64,000 nucleotides of DNA from Candidatus Jettenia caeni (GCA_000296795.1 BAFH01000003.1:62401-126400); one strand, 5' to 3'; numbered from the stretch's first letter, positions 9,296 to 18,769 are shown. Numbers and translations are program-made. Notes: generated by a model from the letters alone, not told the origin.

Positions 9296-10354
9296 TCATG
9301 AAGTATGTTTTCCTAGTAGATACTGTATACTTTCATGAGAAGGCTTATGAATCACCCCTTTTTCAGTAATAATAGCAGTGATGTTTTTCGCAGGGGTGAC
9401 ATCAAATGCAGGGTTAAAGACGGCAACCCCTTCAGGCGCAGTTCTCCTGCCAAATCCGTTGGTAATTTCTTCAGGGGAACGTTCTTCAATAGGGATATCA
9501 TTTCCTGATTTTATGCTCAAATCGAATGTTGAGACAGGCGCTGCAACGTAAAAGGGAATTCCATGTTCTTTTGCCAGGATGGAAACTCCATAAGTGCCAA
9601 TTTTATTTGCGGTATCACCGTTGGCGGCTATTCGATCAGCTCCAACAATTACACCATGTACTTTTCCCTGTTTCATTACATGTGCTGCCATATTATCACA
9701 AATCAGGGTAACGGCTATTCCTGCATGCATAAGTTCCCAGGCCGTTAATCTTGATCCCTGTAACAGAGGGCGGGTTTCATCCGCATAGACATGAATACGT
9801 TTTCCTTGTTCTTTGGCACGAAATAGAACGGCTAACGCAGTCCCATAATCCGCAGTTGCTAAGCCGCCTGCATTGCAATGTGTCAGGATACCATTTCCGT
9901 CTTTTATAAATCCGGCGCCATTTTCTCCAATTTGCCTGCAAATTATCTTATCTTCATTTTGTATCTTGAGCGCTTCTTGTAAGAGTGCTTCTTTTATTTC
10001 ATGGACAGACCTTTTCTTATTTTCCTGGGCAATACGTTCCATACGGGTAAGTCCCCAAAAGAGGTTAACCGCTGTGGGACGTGATGAACCTAAGTAGGTA
10101 ACGACCTGCCTGAGTTCTTTTAAGAACGTATCCATATCCTTTGTATGTATATCTCTAATACCTAAAATAACCCCCATAGCGCCAGCGATACCAATAGCTG
10201 GCGCACCCCTTACCATAAGGGTTTTAATCGCATGCCAAATGCTTTTTATATCTTCACAATAAACGAATTTCAATTCATTTGGTAACAGGGTTTGATCAAT
10301 AAGCCGGATACGACCTTTGATATCCCCTTCCCATTCGATAGTTGGTAACGGCAT
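9296..10354 (-). CDS. mtnA: Methylthioribose-1-phosphate isomerase
   Basis: Isomerises 5-methylthioribose-1-phosphate to methylthioribulose-1-phosphate in methionine salvage. Signatures include RGAPAIGIAGA, THCNAGGLAT with the catalytic Cys, YADETRPLLQGSRLTAWEL and the GADRIAANGD segment with the catalytic Asp. The 352-residue length is normal. Homology to eIF2B-alpha is part of the family, but the Cys/Asp pair supports the isomerase role. The hpnG-like nucleosidase/phosphorylase lies 670 bases upstream with purE between, so a joint purine and SAM-by-product salvage context is possible but not shown. Confidence 0.93.
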   Translation of the reverse strand: MPLPTIEWEGDIKGRIRLIDQTLLPNELKFVYCEDIKSIWHAIKTLMVRGAPAIGIAGAMGVILGIRDIHTKDMDTFLKELRQVVTYLGSSRPTAVNLFWGLTRMERIAQENKKRSVHEIKEALLQEALKIQNEDKIICRQIGENGAGFIKDGNGILTHCNAGGLATADYGTALAVLFRAKEQGKRIHVYADETRPLLQGSRLTAWELMHAGIAVTLICDNMAAHVMKQGKVHGVIVGADRIAANGDTANKIGTYGVSILAKEHGIPFYVAAPVSTFDLSIKSGNDIPIEERSPEEITNGFGRRTAPEGVAVFNPAFDVTPAKNITAIITEKGVIHKPSHESIQYLLGKHTS

Positions 10355-10495
10355 TCCATCTCCCTTGTTTCATATTGAGTATTATCAAAAACTTATCCAC
10401 GAGAGCTTTCGAAGGAAAACGTTAGAAATCCTTCTCTCATTTTACGCTCTTGGTAGTTGTACTTTTCTTTTTATACAATTGCAATCTCCGCAGGC

Positions 10496-11002
10496 CTATA
10501 ATAATTTAAGTTCTTCTCTTGTTTTTTTATCTTTTCTTGCTACTTCATCTGATAAATTTTTTTTATAAAGAACCATTTTTTGCCTTAATTGTTCATTTGA
10601 TATGCTGAGTATCTGTACTGCTAATAGTGCGGCATTGATAGCTCCGGACTTTCCAATACCCATGGTAGGCACAGGGACACCTGACGGCATTTGTACCATG
10701 GAAAGAAGCGAATCTAATCCGCCTAGTCCAGAGGTTAGCATAGGGACGCCAATAACAGGGATCGGGGTTAGACTTGCAATAACTCCTGCCAGGTGTGCGG
10801 CTCCGCCTGCGCCCGCAATAATTATTTCATAGTTCTTTTCTGCCTCTGTTGAATAAGCATGAGCTCTTTCCGGAGAACGGTGTGCAGATATGATGTTTAC
10901 ATCAAAATCTATCCCAAATTCCTTTAGGATATTTATAGCTTCTCTCATTATCGTAAGGTCTGAGTCGCTACCCATTACAATACCAATTTTCTTATGTGAC
11001 AT
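10496..11002 (-). CDS. purE: N5-carboxyaminoimidazole ribonucleotide mutase
   Basis: Converts N5-CAIR to CAIR in de novo purine synthesis. GIVMGSDSDL at the N-terminus, SAHRSPERA, AGAGGAAHLAGV and GVPM are the class I PurE signatures, including the conserved His in SAHR. The 168 residues fit a single-domain PurE. No purK is adjacent. The start ATG lies 20 bases after the stop of the hpnG-like gene on the same strand, suggesting cotranscription. Confidence 0.95.
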   Translation of the reverse strand: MSHKKIGIVMGSDSDLTIMREAINILKEFGIDFDVNIISAHRSPERAHAYSTEAEKNYEIIIAGAGGAAHLAGVIASLTPIPVIGVPMLTSGLGGLDSLLSMVQMPSGVPVPTMGIGKSGAINAALLAVQILSISNEQLRQKMVLYKKNLSDEVARKDKKTREELKLL

Positions 11003-11021
11003 TATTCACCTTTATATAATT

Positions 11022-11807
11022 TCATGTTAGCAAAGAGTTATACACTTGTGTAATAAAATTTGGGAAGAATACTGATAAAGTGTTTGTAGCTAATTTTGTT
11101 TGCTTACGGAGCCTGTTAAGGTAAGGGATATGATGAGGTTTATTGAATAAATGGCGTGCTGTGGCTGGTATATTAACATTTCCACGCTCAGTTACCATAT
11201 TTTCATCTATTTCCATATCATCCTCTAATCCATCAGAGATAGACCGTATAATAACAAAGGGAATTCCCATAGCATTAGCTCGTTCTGCTATAGCGAATGA
11301 TTCCATATCAACGGCTATTGCCGAAGTTTGGTTTCCGATGTGCTTCTTAAGTACGGATTGACGGATTATTTTGTTAACGGTTAAGATATCTCCGCAATGT
11401 GATTTAAAGGCATTGTTACTGCATAATTTAACAGCCAGATCTACAACCGGAGTATCGCCAGGAAATATCGAATCAATTTGAATTTCTCCTTCCATCGATT
11501 CCTGGAGCGAATAAAGAACCTGTTTTCCTATAACTAAATCTCCAACATTAACTTGAGAATTTACACTACCTGCAAAACCAGACGAGACCATTAACTGTAT
11601 TCTAAAATATTTTGATAAATGTTGGACGGATTCTGATACGTTTTTTCCTATACCTGTCTGAACGAGGGTTATTGGAAAACCGCAAAATTCTGATTGATAG
11701 AATACTGCATTGGCATGCCGAATCTTTTTTAAAATATTTACCTGTGATTTTAAGGATGATATTTCTTGGCTTAATGCAAAAAATATAGCTATCATAGATT
11801 TTCTCAT
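11022..11807 (-). CDS. hpnG: Nucleoside phosphorylase family, probably hopanoid-associated HpnG
   Basis: A protein of about 260 residues of the PNP/UDP (MTA/SAH nucleosidase-like) family. TGIGKNVSES, VSSGFAGSVN, and AVDMESFAIAERANAMGIPF followed by VIIRSISDG are the ribose- and base-binding motifs. HpnG removes adenine from adenosylhopane, giving the ribosyl intermediate of C35 hopanoids. Its divergent position beside hpnH, with shc next, is the main reason to prefer HpnG over an MTA/SAH nucleosidase. The start is uncertain: ATGs at 11807 and 11795 and a longer frame to 11858 are all possible. Confidence 0.68.
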   Translation of the reverse strand: MRKSMIAIFFALSQEISSLKSQVNILKKIRHANAVFYQSEFCGFPITLVQTGIGKNVSESVQHLSKYFRIQLMVSSGFAGSVNSQVNVGDLVIGKQVLYSLQESMEGEIQIDSIFPGDTPVVDLAVKLCSNNAFKSHCGDILTVNKIIRQSVLKKHIGNQTSAIAVDMESFAIAERANAMGIPFVIIRSISDGLEDDMEIDENMVTERGNVNIPATARHLFNKPHHIPYLNRLRKQTKLATNTLSVFFPNFITQVYNSLLT

Positions 11808-11912
11808 GTAATTAAGAAATGAATAGTAAATGGAATCAAATTTAATTACAATTTTCAATACAATTATAAAAAATTATATAAAATTTGCTGGAAACTGCAC
11901 TTTAAATAATCC

Positions 11913-11941
11913 TTGACTGTACTCTATAATTGGTATAGCAT
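11913..11941 (+). promoter_or_regulatory. Sigma70-type promoter for hpnH
   Basis: TTGACT (11913-11918) and TAGCAT (11936-11941) are spaced by 17 bases in the divergent hpnG/hpnH gap, about 65 bases before the hpnH start. This is a consensus call only. Confidence 0.5.
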
Positions 11942-12007
11942 CATGTACTTGTAATTCGTTAATTTGGATCACTAGTTCTTCTTTATATAAATGGAGTTCT
12001 ATCCGTT

Positions 12008-13003
12008 ATGAGGGTATCACTATCATTAAGTTCTTCATTGGCAAGATATTTAATTAAGAATAAATTCTTATCCAGAAAAAAATTCCCTCTGGTATTGATG
12101 CTGGAGGTTACCCATCTCTGTAACCTTGCTTGTGAGGGTTGTGGCCGTATACGAGAATACAAGGAAACGATGCGGGAAATGTTAAGTGTCGGGGAATGTG
12201 TTGAGGCGGTGAACGAATGTCCGGTGCCTGTTGTTTCCATTACCGGGGGAGAGCCTCTCATGCATCCGGAAATTGATAAGATTATCAGCAATATTTTGAA
12301 TAAAAAACGGCATATTTATTTATGTACCAACGGAATTTTATTAGAGGATGCTATAAAAAAACTAAAACCAAATAAATATTTTAATATCAATGTCCATATC
12401 GACGGCCTTGCTGACACGCACGATGCTATTGCCGGAAAAGGAGTTTTTAAACGGGCAACGAGTGCTATCCGGGAAGCAAAACAGGCAGGATTTAAGGTTT
12501 GCACAAATACCACTATTTATAAAAATACCAGCAAGGATGAGATTAAAGAGTTATTTTCATTTTTACAAGGATTAGGAGTGGATGGTATGCTGGTCTCTCC
12601 TGGTTTTAGTTTTGAGCATAATGAGAACGAGATATTTCTTTGCCGAAAAGAAGTGCAGGAAAAATTTGGGTTTATTTACAGAATTTCAAAGAAATATAAA
12701 GTATTAAATTCGCCTCTGTATTTAAAATTTTTAAAGGGTGAAAGATCCCTGAAGTGTACACCCTGGGGAAATCCAACGAGAAATTATTTAGGCTGGAAAA
12801 GTCCTTGCTACCTTATTACCGATACTCATTATAAAACCTTCAATGAATATATGAAACATACGGATTGGAAAAAATATCAGGAGGGAGATGACCCGCGCTG
12901 TAAGAATTGTATGATGCATTGCGGTTTTGAGCCTACCGTGGTATTAGAAAGTGGAAAGCGATTGTCTGATATTATAGAAATGACTAAATGGAGTTTTCGC
13001 TAG
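12008..13003 (+). CDS. hpnH: Adenosyl-hopene transferase (radical SAM)
   Basis: Adds the 5'-deoxyadenosyl group of SAM to hopene (diploptene), the first step towards extended C35 hopanoids. The cluster motif CNLACEGCGRIREY is the HpnH form of CxxxCxxC near residue 38. SITGGEP and the TNG/DG segments of the radical SAM barrel follow, then a C-terminal Cys-rich part (CTPWGNP, CKNCMMHCGFEP) typical of this subfamily. The 331-residue length matches. Its neighbours hpnG and shc confirm the pathway. The start ATG is preceded by GGAG 12 bases upstream. Confidence 0.93.
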   Translation: MRVSLSLSSSLARYLIKNKFLSRKKFPLVLMLEVTHLCNLACEGCGRIREYKETMREMLSVGECVEAVNECPVPVVSITGGEPLMHPEIDKIISNILNKKRHIYLCTNGILLEDAIKKLKPNKYFNINVHIDGLADTHDAIAGKGVFKRATSAIREAKQAGFKVCTNTTIYKNTSKDEIKELFSFLQGLGVDGMLVSPGFSFEHNENEIFLCRKEVQEKFGFIYRISKKYKVLNSPLYLKFLKGERSLKCTPWGNPTRNYLGWKSPCYLITDTHYKTFNEYMKHTDWKKYQEGDDPRCKNCMMHCGFEPTVVLESGKRLSDIIEMTKWSFR

Positions 13004-13093
13004 AAATAGGGATTTTAACATTGGGATTCTGTATCATTTCATGACTCAGAATAACCGTAGTTCTATGAAAATATGTCTCTATTTTAATCATAC

Positions 13094-13167
13094 GTAGGGC
13101 AAACCTTTAGGTTTGCACTTTTGCTCCCCGGGCTACACATGTGCAAGGCTAAAGCCCTTTGCCCTAC
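13094..13167. repeat. Short intergenic repeat with inverted ends
   Basis: A 74-base unit starts with gtagggcaaa (13094-13103) and ends with its exact inverse, tttgccctac (13158-13167). It has inner palindromic words (ccccgggg-like, acatgt). Related sequence is present near 56120-56157. It resembles dispersed non-coding hairpin repeats of bacterial genomes. Confidence 0.6.
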
Positions 13168-13243
13168 TTATAGTATCAAATAGATGAAACCGGACGGAAT
13201 ATAATGAAACCAAATACAATGAGTCATGATTTGATTGTGCCAT

Positions 13244-13267
13244 CACGGACAAACGAGTTTGTCCGTG
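13244..13267. repeat. Perfect 11-bp hairpin
   Basis: The stem cacggacaaac and its inverse are separated by two bases in the gap between hpnH and shc. There is no T-run on either side, so it is more likely a repeat than a terminator. With the 74-base repeat just upstream it fills most of the 330-base gap (13004-13332), where I see no gene. Confidence 0.6.
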
Positions 13268-13332
13268 CCACCCTATCAGAAATACGTTCGGTTTCATATC
13301 TTGAGTACTATAATTATTGTATATTTCCTGCG

Positions 13333-15381
13333 CTATAATTTTTGGATAAGATTTCGATATCTGCTTAATGCTAATAAAGGAAAATAGTTCCGATACATAT
13401 GATATTTTAAGTAAAAAACTTTCGGAAAACCAGTTGCTGTAAATTCAGTTTCATCCCAACTTCCGTCCTCTTTCTGCCCGTTTAAGAGAAATTTTATTCC
13501 CCTTTCTACGGCATCTGATTTTATCTCATTGACTGCAAAGAATGCTAATAATGCCCATGCCGTTTGTGATGGTGTACTCTTACCAATTGCCTTAAGGGAT
13601 GGGTCATCGTACGATTTTATAGTTTCACCCCACCCTCCGTCTGAGTTTTGAGATTTTCTCAGCCACTCAACAGCCTTTTTGATGTATGGCTTGTCCATAT
13701 CCTCTCCAGCGGTTGAGAGTCCGGAAAGTACAGACCACGTGCCGTAGATATAGTTTGCACCCCAACGCCCAAACCAGGATCCGTCTTTTTCTTGCTCTTT
13801 TTGAAGAAATTCTATGGCTGATCGAATATTGGTGTAGGTGTTGCTAAATCCTACCCGGCCCAAAAATTCCAGACATCGGCCTGTTACATCACTGGTGCTT
13901 GGGTCTAATAATGCATTGAAATCAGCAAAAGGTATATGATTTAAAATCGCCTTATTGTTATTACGGTCAAATGCTCCCCATCCGCCATCATCACATTGCA
14001 TAGCCTGAAGCCACTTTAATCCGCGTAAAAAGGTTCTTTCTTTATGCGCACTTTCCGGTAATGATACTCGTTGCAATGCCATAAGTACAGCAGCGCTATC
14101 GTCCGTGTCGGGATAAAATTCGTTTGCATATTGGAAGTACCAGCCACTCGGCTCTTCTACCTTGCACTTTAAAGTCCAATCCCCGAAATTCCTGACTTCT
14201 TTACTCAGGAGCCACCGCCCTGCTTTTTGTAATGATGGATGGGTATTGGGAATTCCTGACTCGTGAAGTGCTATAATCGCCCACGCTGTATCCCAAACAG
14301 GTGATACACATGGTTGCAAATAAAGCCTGTCTGTTTCATAAATAATCAGATTCTCCACCTCTTTCAATTGACTTAGCAATGCGGGGTGATCTTCCGGATA
14401 GTTAAGACATTTCATCGCAAAAATAGAATTGATAATTCCCGGCCATATAGCTCCTAGCCCACCAGAATTATCCATATGATCCAGCATCCATTTTTCCGCC
14501 TTTTTCAGGGCTATCTGCCTGATGAACTTAATAGGCTGCTGTTCGTATCTTCTAAAGATGCTATCGGCATCAATAAAGAAATTATGCCAACACCATCCTG
14601 ATTGATTTCTCTTTATTCGGTAAACCACTTTATTGCGTGGGATGAGATAAAGTTCGCTCAGCAAATCATCGTCTACCGGAATATGTGGTTTTTTTGCAAT
14701 AGCAATAGAAAGGGGGACAACAATGCACCTCGACCAATAAGACATCTCATAAATACTAAAATAAAAACCAGGGGGAAATAGTATCATTTCGGCGGGAACT
14801 GCCGGCACTGCCTGCCAATCAACTTGCCCAAACATAGCCAGGTAAATTTTCGTAAAACAATTAGCCCGCATGATACCACCCATATCCAGGATGCATTTTC
14901 TGGCTTTTTGCATAACAGATTCATTAGCAGAATATCCAGCCAGTTTTAAGGCAAAATAGGCCTTTACTGAGGCGCTGATTTCACTTGGTCCTCCATAATA
15001 GATATTCCAACCGCCATCAGGAAGTTGATGATCGAGGATTAGTCTTGCAGCTTTTTTTTGCTTCTCATGGTCTACTTTAGCAAGGAAATGCATCAGCATG
15101 ATATAATCTGATGTTAAGGTGGTATCCGCCTCTAAGATTCCTACCCAGTGTCCATCAGTTTTGTTTTGTTCTCTAAGAATATATTGTTGCGATCTTTGTA
15201 TAGCGCTATCTAACGGATTTTTTGTTGATAGAGTAGATGCAGGGACACCGGGAAATGTATTTTCAAATATTAATTTGTGTTTCGGTAATTCCGAAATAAG
15301 GTGTTTTCCATTGCCATTTCCGTTGGATTTATGAATACCCGTTTCTAATCGTTCAAAAAGATTAACTAAGAAATTTCTCAT
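13333..15381 (-). CDS. shc: Squalene-hopene cyclase
   Basis: Cyclises squalene to hopene at the membrane. The catalytic acid motif appears as PDTDDSAAV (DxDD), and many QW repeats such as DGGWG, DGSWFGRWG and QKEDGSWDE run along both halves of the 682-residue protein. The first 50 residues, before the first QW motif, are a low-complexity extension. An AGGAG ribosome site lies about ten bases before the ATG. hpnH lies beyond its 3' end, pointing the opposite way, so the three hopanoid genes share a locus but not one operon. Confidence 0.96.
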   Translation of the reverse strand: MRNFLVNLFERLETGIHKSNGNGNGKHLISELPKHKLIFENTFPGVPASTLSTKNPLDSAIQRSQQYILREQNKTDGHWVGILEADTTLTSDYIMLMHFLAKVDHEKQKKAARLILDHQLPDGGWNIYYGGPSEISASVKAYFALKLAGYSANESVMQKARKCILDMGGIMRANCFTKIYLAMFGQVDWQAVPAVPAEMILFPPGFYFSIYEMSYWSRCIVVPLSIAIAKKPHIPVDDDLLSELYLIPRNKVVYRIKRNQSGWCWHNFFIDADSIFRRYEQQPIKFIRQIALKKAEKWMLDHMDNSGGLGAIWPGIINSIFAMKCLNYPEDHPALLSQLKEVENLIIYETDRLYLQPCVSPVWDTAWAIIALHESGIPNTHPSLQKAGRWLLSKEVRNFGDWTLKCKVEEPSGWYFQYANEFYPDTDDSAAVLMALQRVSLPESAHKERTFLRGLKWLQAMQCDDGGWGAFDRNNNKAILNHIPFADFNALLDPSTSDVTGRCLEFLGRVGFSNTYTNIRSAIEFLQKEQEKDGSWFGRWGANYIYGTWSVLSGLSTAGEDMDKPYIKKAVEWLRKSQNSDGGWGETIKSYDDPSLKAIGKSTPSQTAWALLAFFAVNEIKSDAVERGIKFLLNGQKEDGSWDETEFTATGFPKVFYLKYHMYRNYFPLLALSRYRNLIQKL

Positions 15382-15519
15382 ATTTTAGAAACTCCTAACA
15401 ATACTCATAATATCAATTTATTGCCATCTTGATAAATATTAAATAGGTAATTGGACTTAGGTTAAGCAAATATTGAAGGCAACAAAATAACAGATTTGTA
15501 AATCAATTTCAAGAAAAAC

Positions 15520-15548
15520 TTGCCTTAGCTCTTAGCTTTTTATAGTAT
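15520..15548 (+). promoter_or_regulatory. Sigma70-type promoter for the deacetylase gene
   Basis: TTGCCT (15520-15525), 17 bases, then TAGTAT (15543-15548). Transcription would start just before the GAGG ribosome site at about 15554, giving a very short leader. Confidence 0.4.
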
Positions 15549-15565
15549 CTAATGAGGTAATTTAT

Positions 15566-16501
15566 ATGACAATACTCATGTATGACAATATCTTCTTAAA
15601 GCACGATACAGGACATGGGCATCCTGAGAATGCCAAAAGGCTTGAAAATACTGTAAAGCACCTTAAAGCAACCGGGCTTTGGGACCAATTAAGAGTAGAA
15701 AAATCTCGTGCTGCTTCTTTAGAAGAAATAGGTCTTATCCATACAGAAAATTATATTCAAGCTATTAAACACATTGCAAATACTGGCGGTGGCCAATTGG
15801 ATAGTGATACTATAATTTCCGCAGCATCGTATGATGCTGCTGTTCATGCTGTAGGAGCGCCATTAGCAGCTATAGATTTTATTATGAAAGGCGAAGAGAA
15901 AAACGCCTTTTGTCTTATACGTCCACCAGGACATCATGCCACACCTGCAAGGGGCATGGGCTTTTGCCTCTTTAATAATGTAGCTGTTGCTGCGAAATAT
16001 ATTCAATCCAAGTATAAATTAGAAAGGATCTTTATCATTGATTGGGATGTACATCACGGTAATGGTACCCAGGATGCATTTTTCAATGATCCAACGATTT
16101 TATATTTTTCTATGCACCGATATCCTTTTTACCCTGGTTCAGGGAGAAAAGAAGAAAGTGGCTGGGACAAGGGTGAAGGATTTACAATAAATGTGCCTGT
16201 TCCAGCGAATATACCATCTCAAAGGTATATTGAATTATTTACCGATGTTATAAAACAAAATGCAGATCAATTCATTCCTGAATTTATTATTATTTCAGCA
16301 GGATTTGATACCTATAAAAAAGATCCCATTGGGGGACTGAACCTCGATAGGGAAGATTTTAGGATATTAACAGAGATTGTTATAAGAACCGCACAAAAAT
16401 ATTGTAACGGTAGACTTGTATCATGCCTTGAGGGTGGTTATAATTTCTCGGATCTGCCTTTATGCATAGAAGCTCACCTCAAGGCACTGCTGCAGGGGTG
16501 A
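15566..16501 (+). CDS. Histone deacetylase-family amidohydrolase
   Basis: A 311-residue zinc amidohydrolase of the AcuC/HDAC/acetylpolyamine family. It shows HDTGHGHPENAKRLE, the His-His pair in RPPGHHATPA, DWDVHHGNGTQ with zinc ligands, AGFDTYKKDPIGGL, and EGGYN with the active-site Tyr. The natural substrate (acetyl-lysine of proteins, acetoin-pathway enzyme or acetylpolyamine) cannot be told from sequence. Its stop codon abuts the rpsT stop from the other strand with no spacer, so the two convergent transcripts must overlap or end inside each other. Confidence 0.88.
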   Translation: MTILMYDNIFLKHDTGHGHPENAKRLENTVKHLKATGLWDQLRVEKSRAASLEEIGLIHTENYIQAIKHIANTGGGQLDSDTIISAASYDAAVHAVGAPLAAIDFIMKGEEKNAFCLIRPPGHHATPARGMGFCLFNNVAVAAKYIQSKYKLERIFIIDWDVHHGNGTQDAFFNDPTILYFSMHRYPFYPGSGRKEESGWDKGEGFTINVPVPANIPSQRYIELFTDVIKQNADQFIPEFIIISAGFDTYKKDPIGGLNLDREDFRILTEIVIRTAQKYCNGRLVSCLEGGYNFSDLPLCIEAHLKALLQG

Positions 16502-16786
16502 TTAAGCTTTTTGTTGTGAAGCAGCTTTTATCTGGTTAAGCTTTTTTGTTAGTTTTGATTTTTTTCTGTTGGCAGTATTTTTGCGCAAAATTCCTTTTGC
16601 AACGCTTTTGTCCAATTTTTTTACTGTTAATCGAAGCTCTGCTGCCGCTGTTTCTGTATTTCCTTCTTTTAGCAAACTTAAAAATTTCTTTACTTGAGTT
16701 TTTAAAACAGATTTATGTGTTTTATTTCTCAAATTATGTTTTTTATTTTGTTTAAGCCTTTTTTTGGCAGAATTGGTTGTAGGCAT
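16502..16786 (-). CDS. rpsT: 30S ribosomal protein S20
   Basis: A 94-residue, very basic protein. MPTTNSAKKRLKQNKKHNLRN is the usual S20 start, and the remaining helices are rich in Lys, with LRKNTANRKKSKLTKKLN near the end. It binds the 5' domain of 16S rRNA. It is transcribed alone from a well-formed promoter in the gap shared with def. Confidence 0.96.
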   Translation of the reverse strand: MPTTNSAKKRLKQNKKHNLRNKTHKSVLKTQVKKFLSLLKEGNTETAAAELRLTVKKLDKSVAKGILRKNTANRKKSKLTKKLNQIKAASQQKA

Positions 16787-16860
16787 TTTCTATATTACTC
16801 CCTAAACTTAAATTACTAAATTAACATTGTTCAATAGATACGTAAAGATTATCGATTTAT

Positions 16861-16889
16861 AATTTATGTAATTTATGGTCCAAAGTCAA
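16861..16889 (-). promoter_or_regulatory. Sigma70-type promoter for rpsT
   Basis: On the minus strand TTGACT (16889-16884), a 17-base spacer and TAAATT (16866-16861), ending 75 bases before the rpsT start. Confidence 0.5.
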
Positions 16890-16907
16890 TAGGAAAATGA
16901 AAGAGGC

Positions 16908-16936
16908 TTGCATTTCTTATTGTTTTTTATTATAGT
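16908..16936 (+). promoter_or_regulatory. Sigma70-type promoter for def-fmt
   Basis: TTGCAT (16908-16913), 17 bases, TATAGT (16931-16936). The leader to def is about 120 bases. It lies back to back with the rpsT promoter. Confidence 0.5.
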
Positions 16937-17061
16937 GAATTTAAAGTAATTTAATAAACAATTATTTAAAATTCGTGAAAAAATCTAAGATTACAGTTAT
17001 AGATACAAAAAATTTGTAATTGCTGTTATATTTGATTTAAACATAAAGAGAAAATTGGAAA

Positions 17062-17574
17062 ATGAATATCATTGTCTACCCCGACCCTGTGCTTCGGCAA
17101 AAAGCAAAGCCATTAACGGAAATTAATAAAGAGGTATATCAAAAAGTGGAAGAGATGATGGAGTTAATGTGCCAGGCTAATGGAGTTGGACTGGCTGCTC
17201 CACAGGTAGGATGGTCTGTCCGCCTTTTTATTATCGATGTAAATGATAGCAGGTGTGAGGATAAAGTATTTATCAATCCAACCATTATAGAAGAAACAGG
17301 GGAATTGAGTAAAGAAGAAGGTTGTTTAAGTTTACCGGGTATTATGAGTAAGGTTATTCGAGCTCAAAGAATTAAAGCACGAGCTTATAATCTTAAAGGA
17401 CAAAAAATAGAAATAGAGGCAGAAGGGCTTGCTGCACGGGCCTGGCAGCATGAGATTGACCATCTTAATGGTTGCCTCTTCATTGATAAGATAAGTCCTG
17501 CAAATCATTTATCTATATCCCAACAATTAAAAGAGTTCGAGCGGTCCTATAGCGATATAAAAGCTTCTGTGTAA
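17062..17574 (+). CDS. def: Peptide deformylase
   Basis: Removes the N-formyl group from nascent proteins. All three family motifs are present: NGVGLAAPQVG, EEGCLSLPG with the metal-binding Cys, and WQHEIDHLNGCLFID with the two metal His residues and catalytic Glu. The 170-residue length is standard. It lies 57 bases before fmt, whose product puts the formyl group on, and the two probably share a transcript. Confidence 0.97.
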   Translation: MNIIVYPDPVLRQKAKPLTEINKEVYQKVEEMMELMCQANGVGLAAPQVGWSVRLFIIDVNDSRCEDKVFINPTIIEETGELSKEEGCLSLPGIMSKVIRAQRIKARAYNLKGQKIEIEAEGLAARAWQHEIDHLNGCLFIDKISPANHLSISQQLKEFERSYSDIKASV

Positions 17575-17631
17575 TCAGCATTTTGCGATAAGTATAAAAC
17601 AAACCATAAATACAGGTTGATTTATTAAAGA

Positions 17632-18594
17632 ATGAATGTGGTCTTTGTGGGAACTCCTGAATTTGCAGTTCCTAGTTTAAGCTCGCTGGCAATGTCCGCG
17701 CACAAAATTATCGCAGTTGTTACACAGCCGGATAGACCAAAAGGAAGAAGTAAAATGCCAAGCCCTCCACCAGTAAAGGAGGCAGCGCTTAAACTGGGAT
17801 TAAAAATTTTACAACCTGTCAATATCAATAACGAAGAAGTTGTGAAACAACTTCAATATTTTTCACCAGACTGTATCGTTGTTGTTGCATTTGGACAATT
17901 TTTATCTCATTCAATCCTCCGGATTCCGAGATATCAATGTATTAATATCCATGCCTCTTTACTTCCTAAATTTCGTGGAGCAGCTCCCATTCATCATGCG
18001 ATTATTTGCGGTGAGAAGATTACTGGTGTCACTGCTGTAGTTATGACAGCCAAGATGGATGCCGGTGATATTATTGTTCAAAAGGCAACACCAATATTTC
18101 CTGATGAAAATGCAGAAGAGCTTGGAAAAAGGCTTGCCTCTATGGGTGCAGAATTATTAATTGAAGCGCTCAATCTCATAGAAACAGGAAAAGTAACCTA
18201 CACAGAACAAGATGAGATAAGAGTGAGTTTTGCCCCTAAATTGGAAAAAGAAGATGGGTTGATTTCCTGGTCGCAGGAAACAGAAAAAATTTACAATCGG
18301 ATACGCGGCATGACTCCGTCACCGGGGGCTTATACCTATTATTATAGGAAAAATAGCTCTCAAGAAAAGAAAAGGATTATTATCTTAAAAACACAAATTC
18401 ATCATGGATCAGAAATCAAAACATCCCTTAGCCCTGGTACATTCGTTGAGATTGCTTCATGTGGAATCCATGTAGCTACCGCGGATGGTTTTCTTTGTAT
18501 TACACGATTACAACCTGAGGGTAAACGTGACATGGATGTGCAAGAGTATGCACGCGGCCATAAAATAGCAGTTAACGATATGTTTATATCATAA
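17632..18594 (+). CDS. fmt: Methionyl-tRNA formyltransferase
   Basis: Formylates initiator Met-tRNA using 10-formyl-tetrahydrofolate. The N-terminal VFVGTPEFAVPSL, QPDRPKGR, and the folate-binding NIHASLLPKFRGAAPIHHAI with catalytic Asn and His, followed by TAKMDAGDI, define the formyltransferase domain. The C-terminal 110 residues form the tRNA-binding OB-like domain. The length of 320 residues is normal. It directly follows def. Confidence 0.97.
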   Translation: MNVVFVGTPEFAVPSLSSLAMSAHKIIAVVTQPDRPKGRSKMPSPPPVKEAALKLGLKILQPVNINNEEVVKQLQYFSPDCIVVVAFGQFLSHSILRIPRYQCINIHASLLPKFRGAAPIHHAIICGEKITGVTAVVMTAKMDAGDIIVQKATPIFPDENAEELGKRLASMGAELLIEALNLIETGKVTYTEQDEIRVSFAPKLEKEDGLISWSQETEKIYNRIRGMTPSPGAYTYYYRKNSSQEKKRIIILKTQIHHGSEIKTSLSPGTFVEIASCGIHVATADGFLCITRLQPEGKRDMDVQEYARGHKIAVNDMFIS

Positions 18595-18769
18595 ACACAC
18601 GTGTATAGAAAGTAAAGACATCATAGGTAATATGTCATGTATAGTTCTAAAAGAGTTTTACGTTTCATTATACTATCCTAATATATTTGCTTAATACATT
18701 ATCATTGCAGAAAAAATTATTTAGCTTCTCTTTGATCAGCTTAACTCCTCTTACTTAAAGGCAGGTACT

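Noticed and set aside
13244-13267. Transcription terminator after hpnH
   Set aside because: Perfect hairpin but no T-run on either strand, better explained as a repeat.
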